Source: Sphingomonas lycopersici
GTDB lineage: Bacteria > Pseudomonadota > Alphaproteobacteria > Sphingomonadales > Sphingomonadaceae
Reading direction: 5' to 3'
Assembly (NCBI RefSeq): GCF_026130605.1
Contig: NZ_JANFAU010000002.1
Location: 372,001-436,000, forward strand
DNA length: 64,000 nucleotides
The notes under the pieces were generated by a model that made no database searches, was not told the DNA's origin, and saw only the letters and a list, made by a program, of their open reading frames with translations. Position 1 is the first letter of the stretch; every line of letters starts with the position of its first letter. The position numbers and the translations under genes were made by a program. Shown piece after piece: positions 1 through 8,900 of the stretch.

Positions 1-29
1 CGGCGCGCCGTGAAAGTCTCCTTGTTGCA

Positions 30-383
30 ATGACGAGCAACCCTTCAGATCCGGCGGCTTTCTTTCGGGACATGCTGGGTCATTGGGAAAAGGCCGTAAA
101 CAATTTCGGCGGCGACGCGCTCAAGAGCGAAGAATTCGTCCGCGGGATGAGCGCGGCGACCGCCGCCACCGCCAATATGCAGGCGAATACGCATCAGGTG
201 ATGGAGCGCGTGCTCGCCGCCGCCAATCTGCCCAGCCGCGCCGATTTCGATGATCTCGCGCGGCGCGTCGCAGGGATCGAGGCGACGCTCGCCCGGATCG
301 AGGCGAAGCTCGGCAGCGGCGGCCCCGATCCGGCCAAGCCGCGCCCCAGCCGCAGCCGCAAACCACCAAGCAAGGCAAGCTGA
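30..383 (+). CDS. Small PHA synthase subunit, PhaE/PhaR-like
   Basis: This 117-residue protein lies directly before the PHA synthase gene and its stop overlaps the phaC start by one base (TGATG). It is predicted to be a helical accessory subunit that activates the synthase at the granule surface. The segment AANLPSRADFDDLARRVAGI followed by a short coiled coil resembles the C-terminal end of class III PhaE proteins, and the tail is rich in Pro, Arg and Ser. It is much shorter than classical PhaE (about 350 residues), so it could equally be a PhaR/PhaM-type helper. The name rests on context and this short similarity. No clear Shine-Dalgarno sequence is visible, and the promoter is outside the window. 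Confidence 0.72.
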   Translation: MTSNPSDPAAFFRDMLGHWEKAVNNFGGDALKSEEFVRGMSAATAATANMQANTHQVMERVLAAANLPSRADFDDLARRVAGIEATLARIEAKLGSGGPDPAKPRPSRSRKPPSKAS

Positions 384-1456
384 TGCAGCAAACCGCGACG
401 ATCGATCCGATCTCGGCCGCCCAGGGCGAATTCGAACGGATGATGGCGCGGAATATCAAGGGGTTGAATTACTTCACCTCCCCTGCCCCGGTGGTCGGCG
501 CGACCCCGCGGGAGGTGCTGATCGAACGCGGGCCGATGCGGCTCAATCACTATCGGCCGATGACCGACGAGGTCTATCGCGTGCCGATCCTGCTGGTGAT
601 GGCGACCACCAACCGCGGCTTTATCTTCGATATGGTGCCGGGGCAGAGCCTGGTCGAATTCCTGCTCCGCGCCGGGTTCGACGTGTTCATGCTCGAATGG
701 GAAGCGCCGCGCAGCCACGAACGCTCGCTGACGCTCGAAAGCTATGTGCTCGATTTCCTTCCCGCGGCCGTCGCGCGGGTCAGGGAGGAGACCGGCGAGC
801 CCGATGTCAGCATGGTCGGCTATTGCTTCGGCGGGGTGCTCTCCCTGCTCTATGCCGCGCTGCATCCGGCGCAGGGGCTCGCCAATCTCGTCACCTTCAC
901 CACGCCGATCGATTTTTCGCGGATGGACCTGTTCAGCGCCTGGTCCGACCCGCGCTTCTTCGATGTCGACCGGCTGGTCGATACGTTCGGCAACGTGCCG
1001 GGCGACATGCTCTACGCCTCGTTCGACATGCTGCGCCCGGCGGCGCGCACCGCAGCCAATATGCGGCTCTACGACAATCTGTGGGACGACGAATATGTGA
1101 AGTCGTTCCGCATGTTCGAACGCTGGAACACCGATACCCTGCCGCTCGCCGGTGAATATTTCCGCCAGACGACCAAGAAGCTGATGTGGGACAACAGCCT
1201 GTACAAGGGCACGATGACCGTCGGCGGGCGCGCGATCGATCTTGGCGGCATCACGGCGCCGTTTCTGCATCTCGCAGCGGAGCATGATCATATCGTCCCG
1301 CGCGAGGCGTCGGCGCCGCTGCTAGGAATGATCGGATCGCCCGACAAACAGGAAATCATGCTGAAAGGGGGGCATGTCAGCCTCGTCGCGGGGGGCAATG
1401 CGATCAAGCGCATGTGGCCCGCGCTGGCGAACTGGCTGGCGGAGCGATCGATATGA
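383..1456 (+). CDS. phaC: Class III-type poly(R)-hydroxyalkanoate synthase (PhaC)
   Basis: The enzyme polymerises (R)-3-hydroxyacyl-CoA into polyhydroxyalkanoate at granules. The protein is 357 residues, the size of class III PhaC rather than the roughly 600 of class I. It has an alpha/beta-hydrolase fold with the lipase-like box GYCFGG carrying catalytic Cys148. A later AEHDHIVP segment provides the Asp and a C-terminal GGHVSL the His of the triad. The preceding small subunit and the following acetyltransferase overlap it by 1 and 4 bases, indicating one operon. A phasin and a wax-ester synthase gene lie 2 kb away on the other strand, which supports a storage-lipid role. Confidence 0.93.
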   Translation: MQQTATIDPISAAQGEFERMMARNIKGLNYFTSPAPVVGATPREVLIERGPMRLNHYRPMTDEVYRVPILLVMATTNRGFIFDMVPGQSLVEFLLRAGFDVFMLEWEAPRSHERSLTLESYVLDFLPAAVARVREETGEPDVSMVGYCFGGVLSLLYAALHPAQGLANLVTFTTPIDFSRMDLFSAWSDPRFFDVDRLVDTFGNVPGDMLYASFDMLRPAARTAANMRLYDNLWDDEYVKSFRMFERWNTDTLPLAGEYFRQTTKKLMWDNSLYKGTMTVGGRAIDLGGITAPFLHLAAEHDHIVPREASAPLLGMIGSPDKQEIMLKGGHVSLVAGGNAIKRMWPALANWLAERSI

Positions 1457-1992
1457 GCCAACGCATCCGACGTTTCCGCAGCCCCGACCGCGACGCGATG
1501 ATCGCCTTCGCGCAAGACCTGCCCGAGCATGACCTGTTGTTCCTCGGCCGCGATCTCAAACACCCGCGCGTCGTCGAGGCGTGGCTGACGGCGATCGACG
1601 ACGGCTGGATCGACAGCCTGCTCGCCGAGAAGGACGGCGAGATCGTCGGCTCGGTCGCGCTGGTGCGCGATCCGCTCGGCTGGTCGGCGCATGTCGGCGA
1701 GGTGCGGCTTCTGGTGTCTTCGGAACGGCGCGGCGCGGGGCTGGGGCGCGATCTGCTGCAGGCGATCATGGCGGTGGCGGTCGAGCGGCGGCTCGCCAAG
1801 CTCACTGCGGCGATGACCCCCGATCAGCGCAATTCGGTCGCATTGTTCGAAAGCCTGGGGTTCCGTGGCGAAGCATTGCTCAAGAATCAGGTGCGCGATC
1901 GCAGCGGGCAGCCGCACGATCTGGCGATCCTCAGCCTCGATCTCGCCCGCCACGAAGCATCGCAACGCGCTTACGGCTTTGATGAAGCCTAG
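1453..1992 (+). CDS. GNAT family N-acetyltransferase
   Basis: This 179-residue protein has the GNAT core: a central strand GEVRLLVSSERRGAGLGRDL contains the RRGAGLG acetyl-CoA pyrophosphate loop (R/Q-x-x-G-x-G/A pattern), followed by the helix and the ALFESLGFRGEA strand typical of the family. The ATG at 1453 is chosen because it overlaps the phaC stop as ATGA; an upstream in-frame ATG would lie inside phaC. The substrate cannot be told from sequence. Its position as third gene of the PHA operon suggests co-expression with granule formation, but a functional link is only inferred. Confidence 0.85.
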   Translation: MSQRIRRFRSPDRDAMIAFAQDLPEHDLLFLGRDLKHPRVVEAWLTAIDDGWIDSLLAEKDGEIVGSVALVRDPLGWSAHVGEVRLLVSSERRGAGLGRDLLQAIMAVAVERRLAKLTAAMTPDQRNSVALFESLGFRGEALLKNQVRDRSGQPHDLAILSLDLARHEASQRAYGFDEA

Positions 1993-2088
1993 AATTTACT
2001 TCCCTTAGCTTTTTAATGATTATAGCCTGATTACTGAACAAAAATAACAGCCGGCGCGTAGATGCCGGAACGACAGGAGAAACTGCTA

Positions 2089-2880
2089 ATGGCCGCTGCC
2101 GCGCCAACCGATATCCCGCCCCCGCCTTCACCGCTGCTCGCGCTGACCGAATTGCCGCGTGCGCTGGCCGAATTCGGGTCGCTGCCGATCGCGGCGCCGT
2201 TGCTGGCGACCGCGCCGCGCGGCGACGGGCATCCGGTGCTCGTCCTTCCCGGCTTCACCACCACCGACGCCTCGACCACGGTGCTGCGCCGCTATCTGCG
2301 GCGGCTCGGCTATGACGCCTATCGCTGGGATCTTGGGCGCAACCTCGGCCCCAAGGCGATCGGGCGCGAAGGCGAAAAGCTGCTCGCGCGGCTCGAAGCG
2401 ATCTACGCCGAGGCCGGGCGCAAGGTCAGCCTCGTCGGCTGGAGCCTCGGCGGGGTGATGGCGCGGATCGCTGCGCGCCAGGCACCCGAGAAGGTGCGGC
2501 AGGTGATCTCGCTTGGCTCGCCCTTCACCGGCTCGCCGCGCTCGACCAATGTGTGGCGCGCCTATGAATTGTTCACCGGCCAGTTGGTCGACGACAAGCA
2601 GACCCGCGCGCAACTCGCCGAGGGCGCGACACCGCCCCCGGTGCCCGCCACCGCGATCTGGAGCCGCGAGGACGGCATCGTCGCGTGGCAAAATTGCATC
2701 GAGCCGCTCGGCGCGTTCAGCGACAATATCGAGGTCCACGGCAGCCATTGCGGGCTGGGGGTCAACCCCGCGGTGCTCTACGCGATCGCCGACCGGCTGG
2801 CGCTGCCCGAGGACGGCTGGCGGCCGTTCCGGCGCGGGGGATTGCGGGCGTTATTCTATCCCAGCGCCGGGCACGCCTGA
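2089..2880 (+). CDS. Alpha/beta hydrolase (esterase/lipase-like)
   Basis: This is a 263-residue alpha/beta-hydrolase. The strand VLVLPGF provides the oxyanion region and GWSLGG carries nucleophile Ser119; a late GSHCGLG segment may supply the His. I chose the ATG at 2089 because AGGAG lies 9 bases before it; the earlier ATG at 2062 lacks such a site. A short AT-rich gap (1993-2061) separates it from the PHA operon and probably holds its promoter. The N-terminus is Pro-rich without a convincing signal peptide, so a cytoplasmic location is likely. Role in PHA or wax-ester turnover is possible from position only; the family is too broad to name a substrate. Confidence 0.8.
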   Translation: MAAAAPTDIPPPPSPLLALTELPRALAEFGSLPIAAPLLATAPRGDGHPVLVLPGFTTTDASTTVLRRYLRRLGYDAYRWDLGRNLGPKAIGREGEKLLARLEAIYAEAGRKVSLVGWSLGGVMARIAARQAPEKVRQVISLGSPFTGSPRSTNVWRAYELFTGQLVDDKQTRAQLAEGATPPPVPATAIWSREDGIVAWQNCIEPLGAFSDNIEVHGSHCGLGVNPAVLYAIADRLALPEDGWRPFRRGGLRALFYPSAGHA

Positions 2881-2897
2881 GGGGCTCCACTTCCCTA

Positions 2898-3021
2898 TCC
2901 CCGTTCGGGCTGAGCTTGTCGAAGCCCTGCACTTTTCTTCCAAGGAAGAAGGGCGGCCCTCCGGCGGGTCCCATGAAATTATTACTTTCATGGGTGCCCT
3001 CACAAGGTCGGGGCGAACGGA
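2898..3021. repeat. REP-like repeat, family A (degenerate right arm)
   Basis: The left arm (CCGTTCGGGCTGAGCTTGTC, 2901-2920, continuing GAAG) matches the family A element found at seven other places here. The matching right arm is degraded to a GGGCGAACGG end around 3010-3020. Extra sequence between the arms contains a separate palindrome. Confidence 0.75.
2970..2994. repeat. Perfect 9-bp inverted repeat
   Basis: CCCATGAAA and TTTCATGGG flank seven bases (TTATTAC). It sits inside the interrupted family A repeat and is notably AT-rich for this genome. No function is evident; it follows the hydrolase gene and could form a stem in RNA from either strand. Confidence 0.55.
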
Positions 3022-3040
3022 GCGAGTATCCCGACAACAG

Positions 3041-3151
3041 CCGTCACCCCGGCCTTGAGCCGGGGTCCATCGGGAGGCAGGCGCAGAGGCAAGCGCCTCT
3101 TGCCGCAGAGCTTGAGGCACAATGGATCCCGGCTCAAGGCCGGGGTGACGG
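3041..3151. repeat. REP-like repeat, family B
   Basis: Two 30-base arms (3041-3070 and 3122-3151) form a near-perfect inverted repeat of the CCGTCACCCCGGCCTTGAGC type, separated by about 50 bases that contain a further small palindrome. The same family occurs at 58060 and 60910. It lies between convergent genes and may also stop transcription of the phasin/wax-ester operon. Confidence 0.85.
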
Positions 3152-3172
3152 GGGTTATCTGGCTTCTGTCGG

Positions 3173-3577
3173 CTATTTCTTCCCCGGCGCCTTGAACGTG
3201 CCGACCGCCTCCCGGCCGAACTGCATGATCAGTTCCCCCACCTCGCGCGCCTGCGCCATCGATCGATTGCCCTGTTCGCGCAGGAAATCGCCCTGGATCT
3301 TCATCACTTCGGACAGATCCTTGGCCGATGCCGCGGCGCGCATCGCGGCGAACGCCTCGCGGGTATTGGTCTCGGCCTGATCAAGCATCTTGAGCCCGAT
3401 CGCCTTGTTGTTCTCCAGCGCCTTCTCGCTGGAGGCCTTCATCGCCTCGCCGGCGCGCTTGGCGGGATCGACGACGCGTTCCTTGATCGTCTCGCGCGCT
3501 TTTTCCGCACCCTCGCGCACCTTGTCGGCGGCGGCCTTCGCGCGATCGCTGGCGGTCTTGCGTGGTTGTTGTGCCAT
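3173..3577 (-). CDS. Phasin family protein
   Basis: The 134-residue protein is almost wholly helical and amphipathic, with a Lys/Arg/Ala/Glu-rich N-terminal third and a phasin-like core (KMLDQAETNTREAFAAMRAA, then a segment on KIQGDFLREQ). Phasins coat PHA granules and control their size and number. The second of two adjacent ATGs (3577) is preferred: AGGAG is 7 bases upstream, versus 4 for the ATG at 3580, and it overlaps the stop of the wax-ester synthase gene (TGATG). It is therefore the downstream gene of a two-gene storage-lipid operon, opposite in orientation to phaC. Confidence 0.9.
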   Translation of the reverse strand: MAQQPRKTASDRAKAAADKVREGAEKARETIKERVVDPAKRAGEAMKASSEKALENNKAIGLKMLDQAETNTREAFAAMRAAASAKDLSEVMKIQGDFLREQGNRSMAQAREVGELIMQFGREAVGTFKAPGKK

Positions 3578-5079
3578 CATCCCTCTCCTCTCTTGCGACC
3601 AGCCGCCCGGCGCGGGCGCGCGGGACGGTTTTCGTTCGCCTCGACCGGTGGCGGGGCGCCGGTACGCGCCACCGCCTCCTTCAACGCGGCAAAGCTATCG
3701 CGCAGCGCCTGCGCGTAATTCTGCGGATCGGGCATGATATCGCGATCGCTGGTGAAGCTGATCGCGATCGTATCGCCATAGCTATAGACCGGGTTGATCA
3801 GCCCCATGCCGTCGAACACCGGCCCGGTGCCGTACATCCCGACCATCTTGGCGCCGCAGAAATAGAGCGGCACGCGGCTGCCCGGCACATTGGTGACGAC
3901 GCAATTATACGCCGGGGCATGCGCGTTGACCGCACCGATCCGCGTGTAGAGCCGCGCGGCGAGACCGGCGAGTGCGCTGGGCATCAGTTGCGAATAATCG
4001 GACAGGTTCTTGGCGCCGACCGCATTGGTCATCGCCTTGGAATTGACCGCCTCGTCATGGACGAAGCGCAGCCGTTCGAGCGCGTCCTCGATATGCGTCC
4101 CGAGCCCGACCACCATCGCCGAGACGAGATTGCCGAGCGCCGCCTTCTCGCCCTCCTGCCGCACCGAGATCGGCGCCATCGCGGTCAGCGTCTCCTTGGG
4201 CAGCTCGTCCTTCGACTGGAGGTAGCGCCGGAGCGCGCCGCCGACGATCGACAGCACCACGTCGTTGACCGTCGCATCGGGCACCGCTTCCTTGAGCGCG
4301 CGGATCTCCTTGAGCGAAAAAGGCACCGCATCCCATACGCGATGCGCGCCGACCGTGCCGTTGAAGCGCGTCTTGGGCGCGGGCCGGGTGTTGCGCAGCG
4401 ACACATCGCCCTTGCGCACCTGCGCCGCGAGCCGCCCCATGCCCGGTAACGACCGCCCGATCGTCTCCATCACGCGCATCGGCTGGACGAGGCTGTTGAA
4501 ATAGCTCCGTGCCAGCAGGTCGGCGACGTGCGGCATATTCTCGGCTTCCCACGGATCGTCGTCCGCCGGGGCGGTGGTATCCGGGGTGATCGAATGCACC
4601 GCCGCCGACATTTCCACCCCCGACATGCCATCGATCGCGGCGTGATGCACCTTGCACATCAGCGCGAAGCAGCCGGGGGGCAACCCGGGGATATTGTCGA
4701 GCCCCTCGATCACGGTGAATTCCCACAGCGGCTTGGTCAGGTCCATCGGCCGGGCATGGAGCCGCGCCGCCTGGATGCAGAGCTGGCGCCAGTCACCCGG
4801 CTTGGGCAGAGCGATGTGGCGGACGTGGAATTCCAGATCGAATTCGGGATCCTCGATCCAATAGGGATGATCGAGATCGAACGGCACGCGGACGAGGCGC
4901 TGTCGGAATGATCGCGCCCCGCGCAATCGCGCCGCGATGAAGGCGAGGATATCCTTGAACCTGACGAACCCGCCCGGCGCGGTGGAGGGATCGTAGATCG
5001 CAACCGATCCGATGTGCATCGGCGTGTGCGGGGTTTCCAGATAAACGAACGACGCATCCATCGCGGATAGTTGCTGCAT
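3577..5079 (-). CDS. Wax-ester synthase / diacylglycerol acyltransferase (WS/DGAT)
   Basis: This 500-residue member of the bacterial WS/DGAT family makes wax esters or triacylglycerol from acyl-CoA and an alcohol or diacylglycerol. The catalytic HHxxxDG motif is seen as HHAAIDG (His145, His146, Asp150), followed by the conserved C-terminal half with NVPGS. The family N-terminus MQQLSAMDASFVYLETP fixes the start at 5079, with GGAGGAG 8 bases upstream; an in-frame ATG at 5121 would add 14 atypical residues. The phasin gene follows with a 1-base overlap. It implies a neutral-lipid store alongside PHA. Confidence 0.93.
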   Translation of the reverse strand: MQQLSAMDASFVYLETPHTPMHIGSVAIYDPSTAPGGFVRFKDILAFIAARLRGARSFRQRLVRVPFDLDHPYWIEDPEFDLEFHVRHIALPKPGDWRQLCIQAARLHARPMDLTKPLWEFTVIEGLDNIPGLPPGCFALMCKVHHAAIDGMSGVEMSAAVHSITPDTTAPADDDPWEAENMPHVADLLARSYFNSLVQPMRVMETIGRSLPGMGRLAAQVRKGDVSLRNTRPAPKTRFNGTVGAHRVWDAVPFSLKEIRALKEAVPDATVNDVVLSIVGGALRRYLQSKDELPKETLTAMAPISVRQEGEKAALGNLVSAMVVGLGTHIEDALERLRFVHDEAVNSKAMTNAVGAKNLSDYSQLMPSALAGLAARLYTRIGAVNAHAPAYNCVVTNVPGSRVPLYFCGAKMVGMYGTGPVFDGMGLINPVYSYGDTIAISFTSDRDIMPDPQNYAQALRDSFAALKEAVARTGAPPPVEANENRPARPRRAAGRKRGEG

Positions 5080-5183
5080 CCGTGCCTCTCCTCCCGAGGC
5101 GACGGCGTTGCATCGCCTCATCGCACATGCTGGACCGCGCAGATCGGCAGGGCAAGCGATTTCCAGACAGCTTTGGACAGGTT

Positions 5184-5858
5184 ATGCTCCGCGGGATGCG
5201 TTGCCCGATCGTCCTGTCCGCCGCGCTGCTCGCGCTCCTTCCCACCGCGCTCGTCGCGCAGACCGCGCCGCCCGCCGCCGCGCCGACGCCTGCCGGGATC
5301 GTCAACGTCACCGTGACGACCAGCATGGGGCCGATCGTGATCGCGATCGATCGCGAGCACGCGCCGATCACCGCCGCCAATTTCCTCAAATATGTCGATC
5401 AGAAGCGACTCGACGGGGTGAATTTCTATCGCGCGGTGAAGATCCAGGACAATTACGGCTTCATCCAGTTCGGCACGCAGAACGATCCCAAGCGCACCTT
5501 GCCGCCGATTGCGCACGAGCCGACCAGCAAGACCGGGCTGAGCCATGTCGACGGCGCGATCTCGATGGCGATGGACAAGCCAGGGACCGCGGCGGGCGAT
5601 TTCTTCGTCATCGTCGGCGACATGAAGCCGATGGACGCCACCGCCACCGATCCGGGCTATGCGGTGTTCGGCAAGGTGGTGAGCGGGATGGACCTCGTCC
5701 ACCGCATCATGGAAGCGCCGACCTCGCCGACGCGGGGCGTGGGGGTGATGAAGGGGCAGATGCTCGAGCCGGTGATCAAGGTGATTTCGGTGCGACGCTC
5801 GCCCACGACGCCGGTGACGGCTCCGGCGCCCATCGCTACGCCCGCGCCCAAGCCCTGA
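5184..5858 (+). CDS. Secreted/periplasmic peptidyl-prolyl cis-trans isomerase, cyclophilin type
   Basis: After a signal peptide (MLRGMRCPIVLSAALLALLP then TALVAQ) comes a cyclophilin domain that catalyses proline isomerisation during protein folding. The strand VTTSMGPIVIAIDREHAP, the NFLKYVD segment, the GVNFYRAV strand and GDFFVIVGD are typical of bacterial cyclophilins. A Pro/Ala-rich C-terminal tail ends the 224-residue protein. Start choice between 5184 and the in-frame ATG at 5196 is open: GGACAGG lies close before the first and far from the second. Divergent from the wax-ester synthase gene; convergent with dnaE. Confidence 0.88.
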   Translation: MLRGMRCPIVLSAALLALLPTALVAQTAPPAAAPTPAGIVNVTVTTSMGPIVIAIDREHAPITAANFLKYVDQKRLDGVNFYRAVKIQDNYGFIQFGTQNDPKRTLPPIAHEPTSKTGLSHVDGAISMAMDKPGTAAGDFFVIVGDMKPMDATATDPGYAVFGKVVSGMDLVHRIMEAPTSPTRGVGVMKGQMLEPVIKVISVRRSPTTPVTAPAPIATPAPKP

Positions 5859-5860
5859 CC

Positions 5861-5889
5861 TTCTCCCCTCCCTGGAAGGGAAGGGAGAA
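5861..5889. terminator. Hairpin between convergent genes (possible bidirectional terminator)
   Basis: TTCTCCCC-TCCC pairs with GGGA-AGGGAGAA around a TGGAA loop between the ends of the cyclophilin gene and dnaE. The tail is A-rich (AAAAG) rather than T-rich, so it is not a textbook terminator on the + strand. A very similar hairpin occurs at 13446-13473. Confidence 0.5.
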
Positions 5890-5909
5890 AAGTTCTCGGA
5901 AGGCGAAAT

Positions 5910-8900
5910 TTACCCCGCCAGCGCGAGGTGCGTCTCGGCACGCCCCAGCGCCGCGGCGATCACCCCCGGCAGCGACCCGACCCGCGCGATCAGTTCCTCG
6001 TCGAGCAGGAAATCGCGCCCGAGCAGCAGCACCGCCTCGCCGCCCTGCGGCAGCCGCAACTTGAGCCGCACCTCGCCGCGTGCGCCGCGTTGCCCTTCGA
6101 GCAGCGTCGCGAGCGGGGCGATCGCCGCCGCGCTGTCGATCGCGATCTCGGCGACGAAGCGTGCGGTCGAGGCGAGGGTCTCGAACGGCTGGAGCCGCCG
6201 GATCGTGACGCGCGGCTGATCCTCCCCCGGCCGGCGATCGAGCTCGACCGTCGCCAGCGCACAGGCACCGGCGCGCGCGGCTTCCTCCAGATCGTTGGAC
6301 ACCATCTCGTCGAAACAGGTCGCGAAGAACTGCCCGCTCTGGTCCGATAGCGTGGCCATCATATAGCGCCGCCCGCGTGCCGAGGTGCGCCAGCGCGCCT
6401 CCTCGATCAGCACCGCCATCGTCGCGCCGGCGCGGGTGCCGTCGTCGGGGATCGACAATTCGCCCAATGCCGCGAATTGCCGCGCGCCGTGCATCCTGGC
6501 GAGATGCGCGTGGCGATCGACCGGGTGGGCGGAGAAATAGAAGCCGAACGCTTCCTTCTCCTGCTCCATCTTCTGCGCCATGCTCCAATGCACCGAGCGC
6601 GGGAGCTTGATCGCGTCACCGGCGTGGCTCGCCTCGCCGAACAGCCCGCCCTGCCCGCTGGTCCGCGCCTCCTCGGTCCGCGCGGCGACCGCGAGGATCG
6701 TCTCGGCCACCGCGAATACCCCGGCACGGTTGGGTTCGAGCAAATCGAACGCCCCGCCCGCGGCGAGCGTTTCGAGCTGGCGCTTGTTGAGCAAGCGGGG
6801 ATCGACACGATGCGCGAGATCGTCGAGGCTCTTGAACCGGCCGTTCGCCTCGCGCTCGGCGACGAGCTTTTCCATCGCCCCCTCGCCGACCGACTTCAAC
6901 GCGGCGAGCGCATAACGCACCGCCGGCGCGCCGTGATCGTCGACCTCGACGACGAATTCCGCTTCGCTGCGATTGATGTCGGGCGGCAAACATTCGATCC
7001 CCATCCGCCGCATATCATCGACGAACACCGCCAGCTTGTCGGTCAGATGGATATCGTAACACATTGAAGCCGCAAAGAATTCATGCGGGTAATGCGCTTT
7101 GAACCACGCCGTCTGATAGGTGAGCAAGGCATAGGCCGCGGCGTGGCTCTTGTTGAAGCCATAGCCGGCGAACTTGTCGATCAAGTCGAACAGTTCATTG
7201 GCCTTGCCGGCGGGGATCTTGTTGGTGTTGGCGCAGCCCTCGACGAAGATCGCGCGCTGCGCGTCCATCTCGGCCTTGATCTTCTTGCCCATCGCGCGAC
7301 GCAACAGGTCGGCGCCGCCGAGCGTATAGCCCGCAAGCACCTGCGCCGCCTGCATCACCTGTTCCTGATAGACGAAAATCCCATAGGTCTCCTTCAGGAT
7401 CGGCTCGAGCAACGGGTGGGGATAAGCGATCTCCTCCTGCCCGTTCTTGCGGCGGCCGAACATCGGGATATTGTCCATCGGGCCGGGGCGATAGAGCGCG
7501 CCGAGCGCGATGATATCCTCGAACACCGTCGGGCGGACCGCAGAGAGCGTGCGCCGCATCCCCTCCGATTCCACCTGGAACACCCCGACGGTATTGCCCG
7601 CCTGGAGCAGTTCGTAGGTTTCCTCGTCATCCCAGCCCAGCGCATCGAGATCGACCGAAATCCCGCGCTGCGCGAGCATCTCGACCGCCTTCTTGAGCAC
7701 CGAGAGGGTCTTGAGCCCGAGGAAGTCGAATTTCACCAGCCCCGCGCCCTCGACATATTTCATGTCGAACTGGGTGACCGGCATGTCCGAACGCGGATCG
7801 CGATAGAGCGGGACGAGCTGCGCCAGCGGGCGGTCCCCGATCACCACCCCCGCGGCGTGGGTCGAGGAGTGGCGCGGCAGCCCCTCCAGCTTCATCGCCA
7901 GATCGAGCAGCCGGCGGACATCATTGTCGTTGGCATATTCCCGCGCGAGATCGGAAACGCCGTTGAGCGCGCGTTCCAGCGTCCAGGGATCGGTCGGGTG
8001 GTTGGGGACGAGCTTGGCGAGGCGATCGACCTGGCCATAGCTCATCTGCAGCACGCGCCCGGTATCCTTGAGCACCGCGCGCGCCTTGAGCTTCCCGAAG
8101 GTGATGATCTGCGCGACCTGATCGCGGCCGTATTTCTCCTGCACGTAGCGGATCACCTCGCCGCGCCGCGTTTCGCAGAAGTCGATGTCGAAATCGGGCA
8201 TCGAGACGCGTTCGGGGTTGAGGAAGCGTTCGAACAGCAGCCCCAGCCGGATCGGATCGAGATCGGTGATCGTCAGCGACCAGGCCACCACCGACCCGGC
8301 GCCCGAGCCGCGCCCTGGCCCCACCGGAATGTCGCGTTCCTTGGCCCATTTGATGAAATCGGCAACGATCAGGAAGTAGCCGGGGAAGCCCATTTGGATG
8401 ATGACATCCAGCTCGAATTCCAGCCGCTTGCGATAGACCTCCTTCCAGTCCGCCTCGGCCGGGGCCGCACCGAGCTCCTCGATCCGGCGAAGCCGTTCCT
8501 CCAGCCCGGCCGACGCGTCGTTGCGCAGCATTGCCGCCTCGCCCTCGCGGTCCCCGGCAAGGCTGGGGAGGATCGGCTTGCGCTTCGGCGCGGCGACCGC
8601 GCAGCGCTGCGCGACGACCAATGTATTGGCGATCGCCTCAGGCAGATCGGCGAACAGCGCGCGCATCTCATTCGCCGGCTTCATCCACGCATCGGGCGAG
8701 CTTTTGGGGCGGTCGTCGCTTTCGACATAGGTCGAATTGGCGATGCACAGCATCGCGTCATGCGCGTCAAGGAAATCGCGCTCGGCAAAGCAACACGGAT
8801 TGGTCGCAACGAGCGGGAGGTTACGCGTATAAGCGAGATCGAGCAGATGCGGCTCGGCGCGCCCCTCCACCTCATCGAGCCGGCGGACGATCTCGATATA

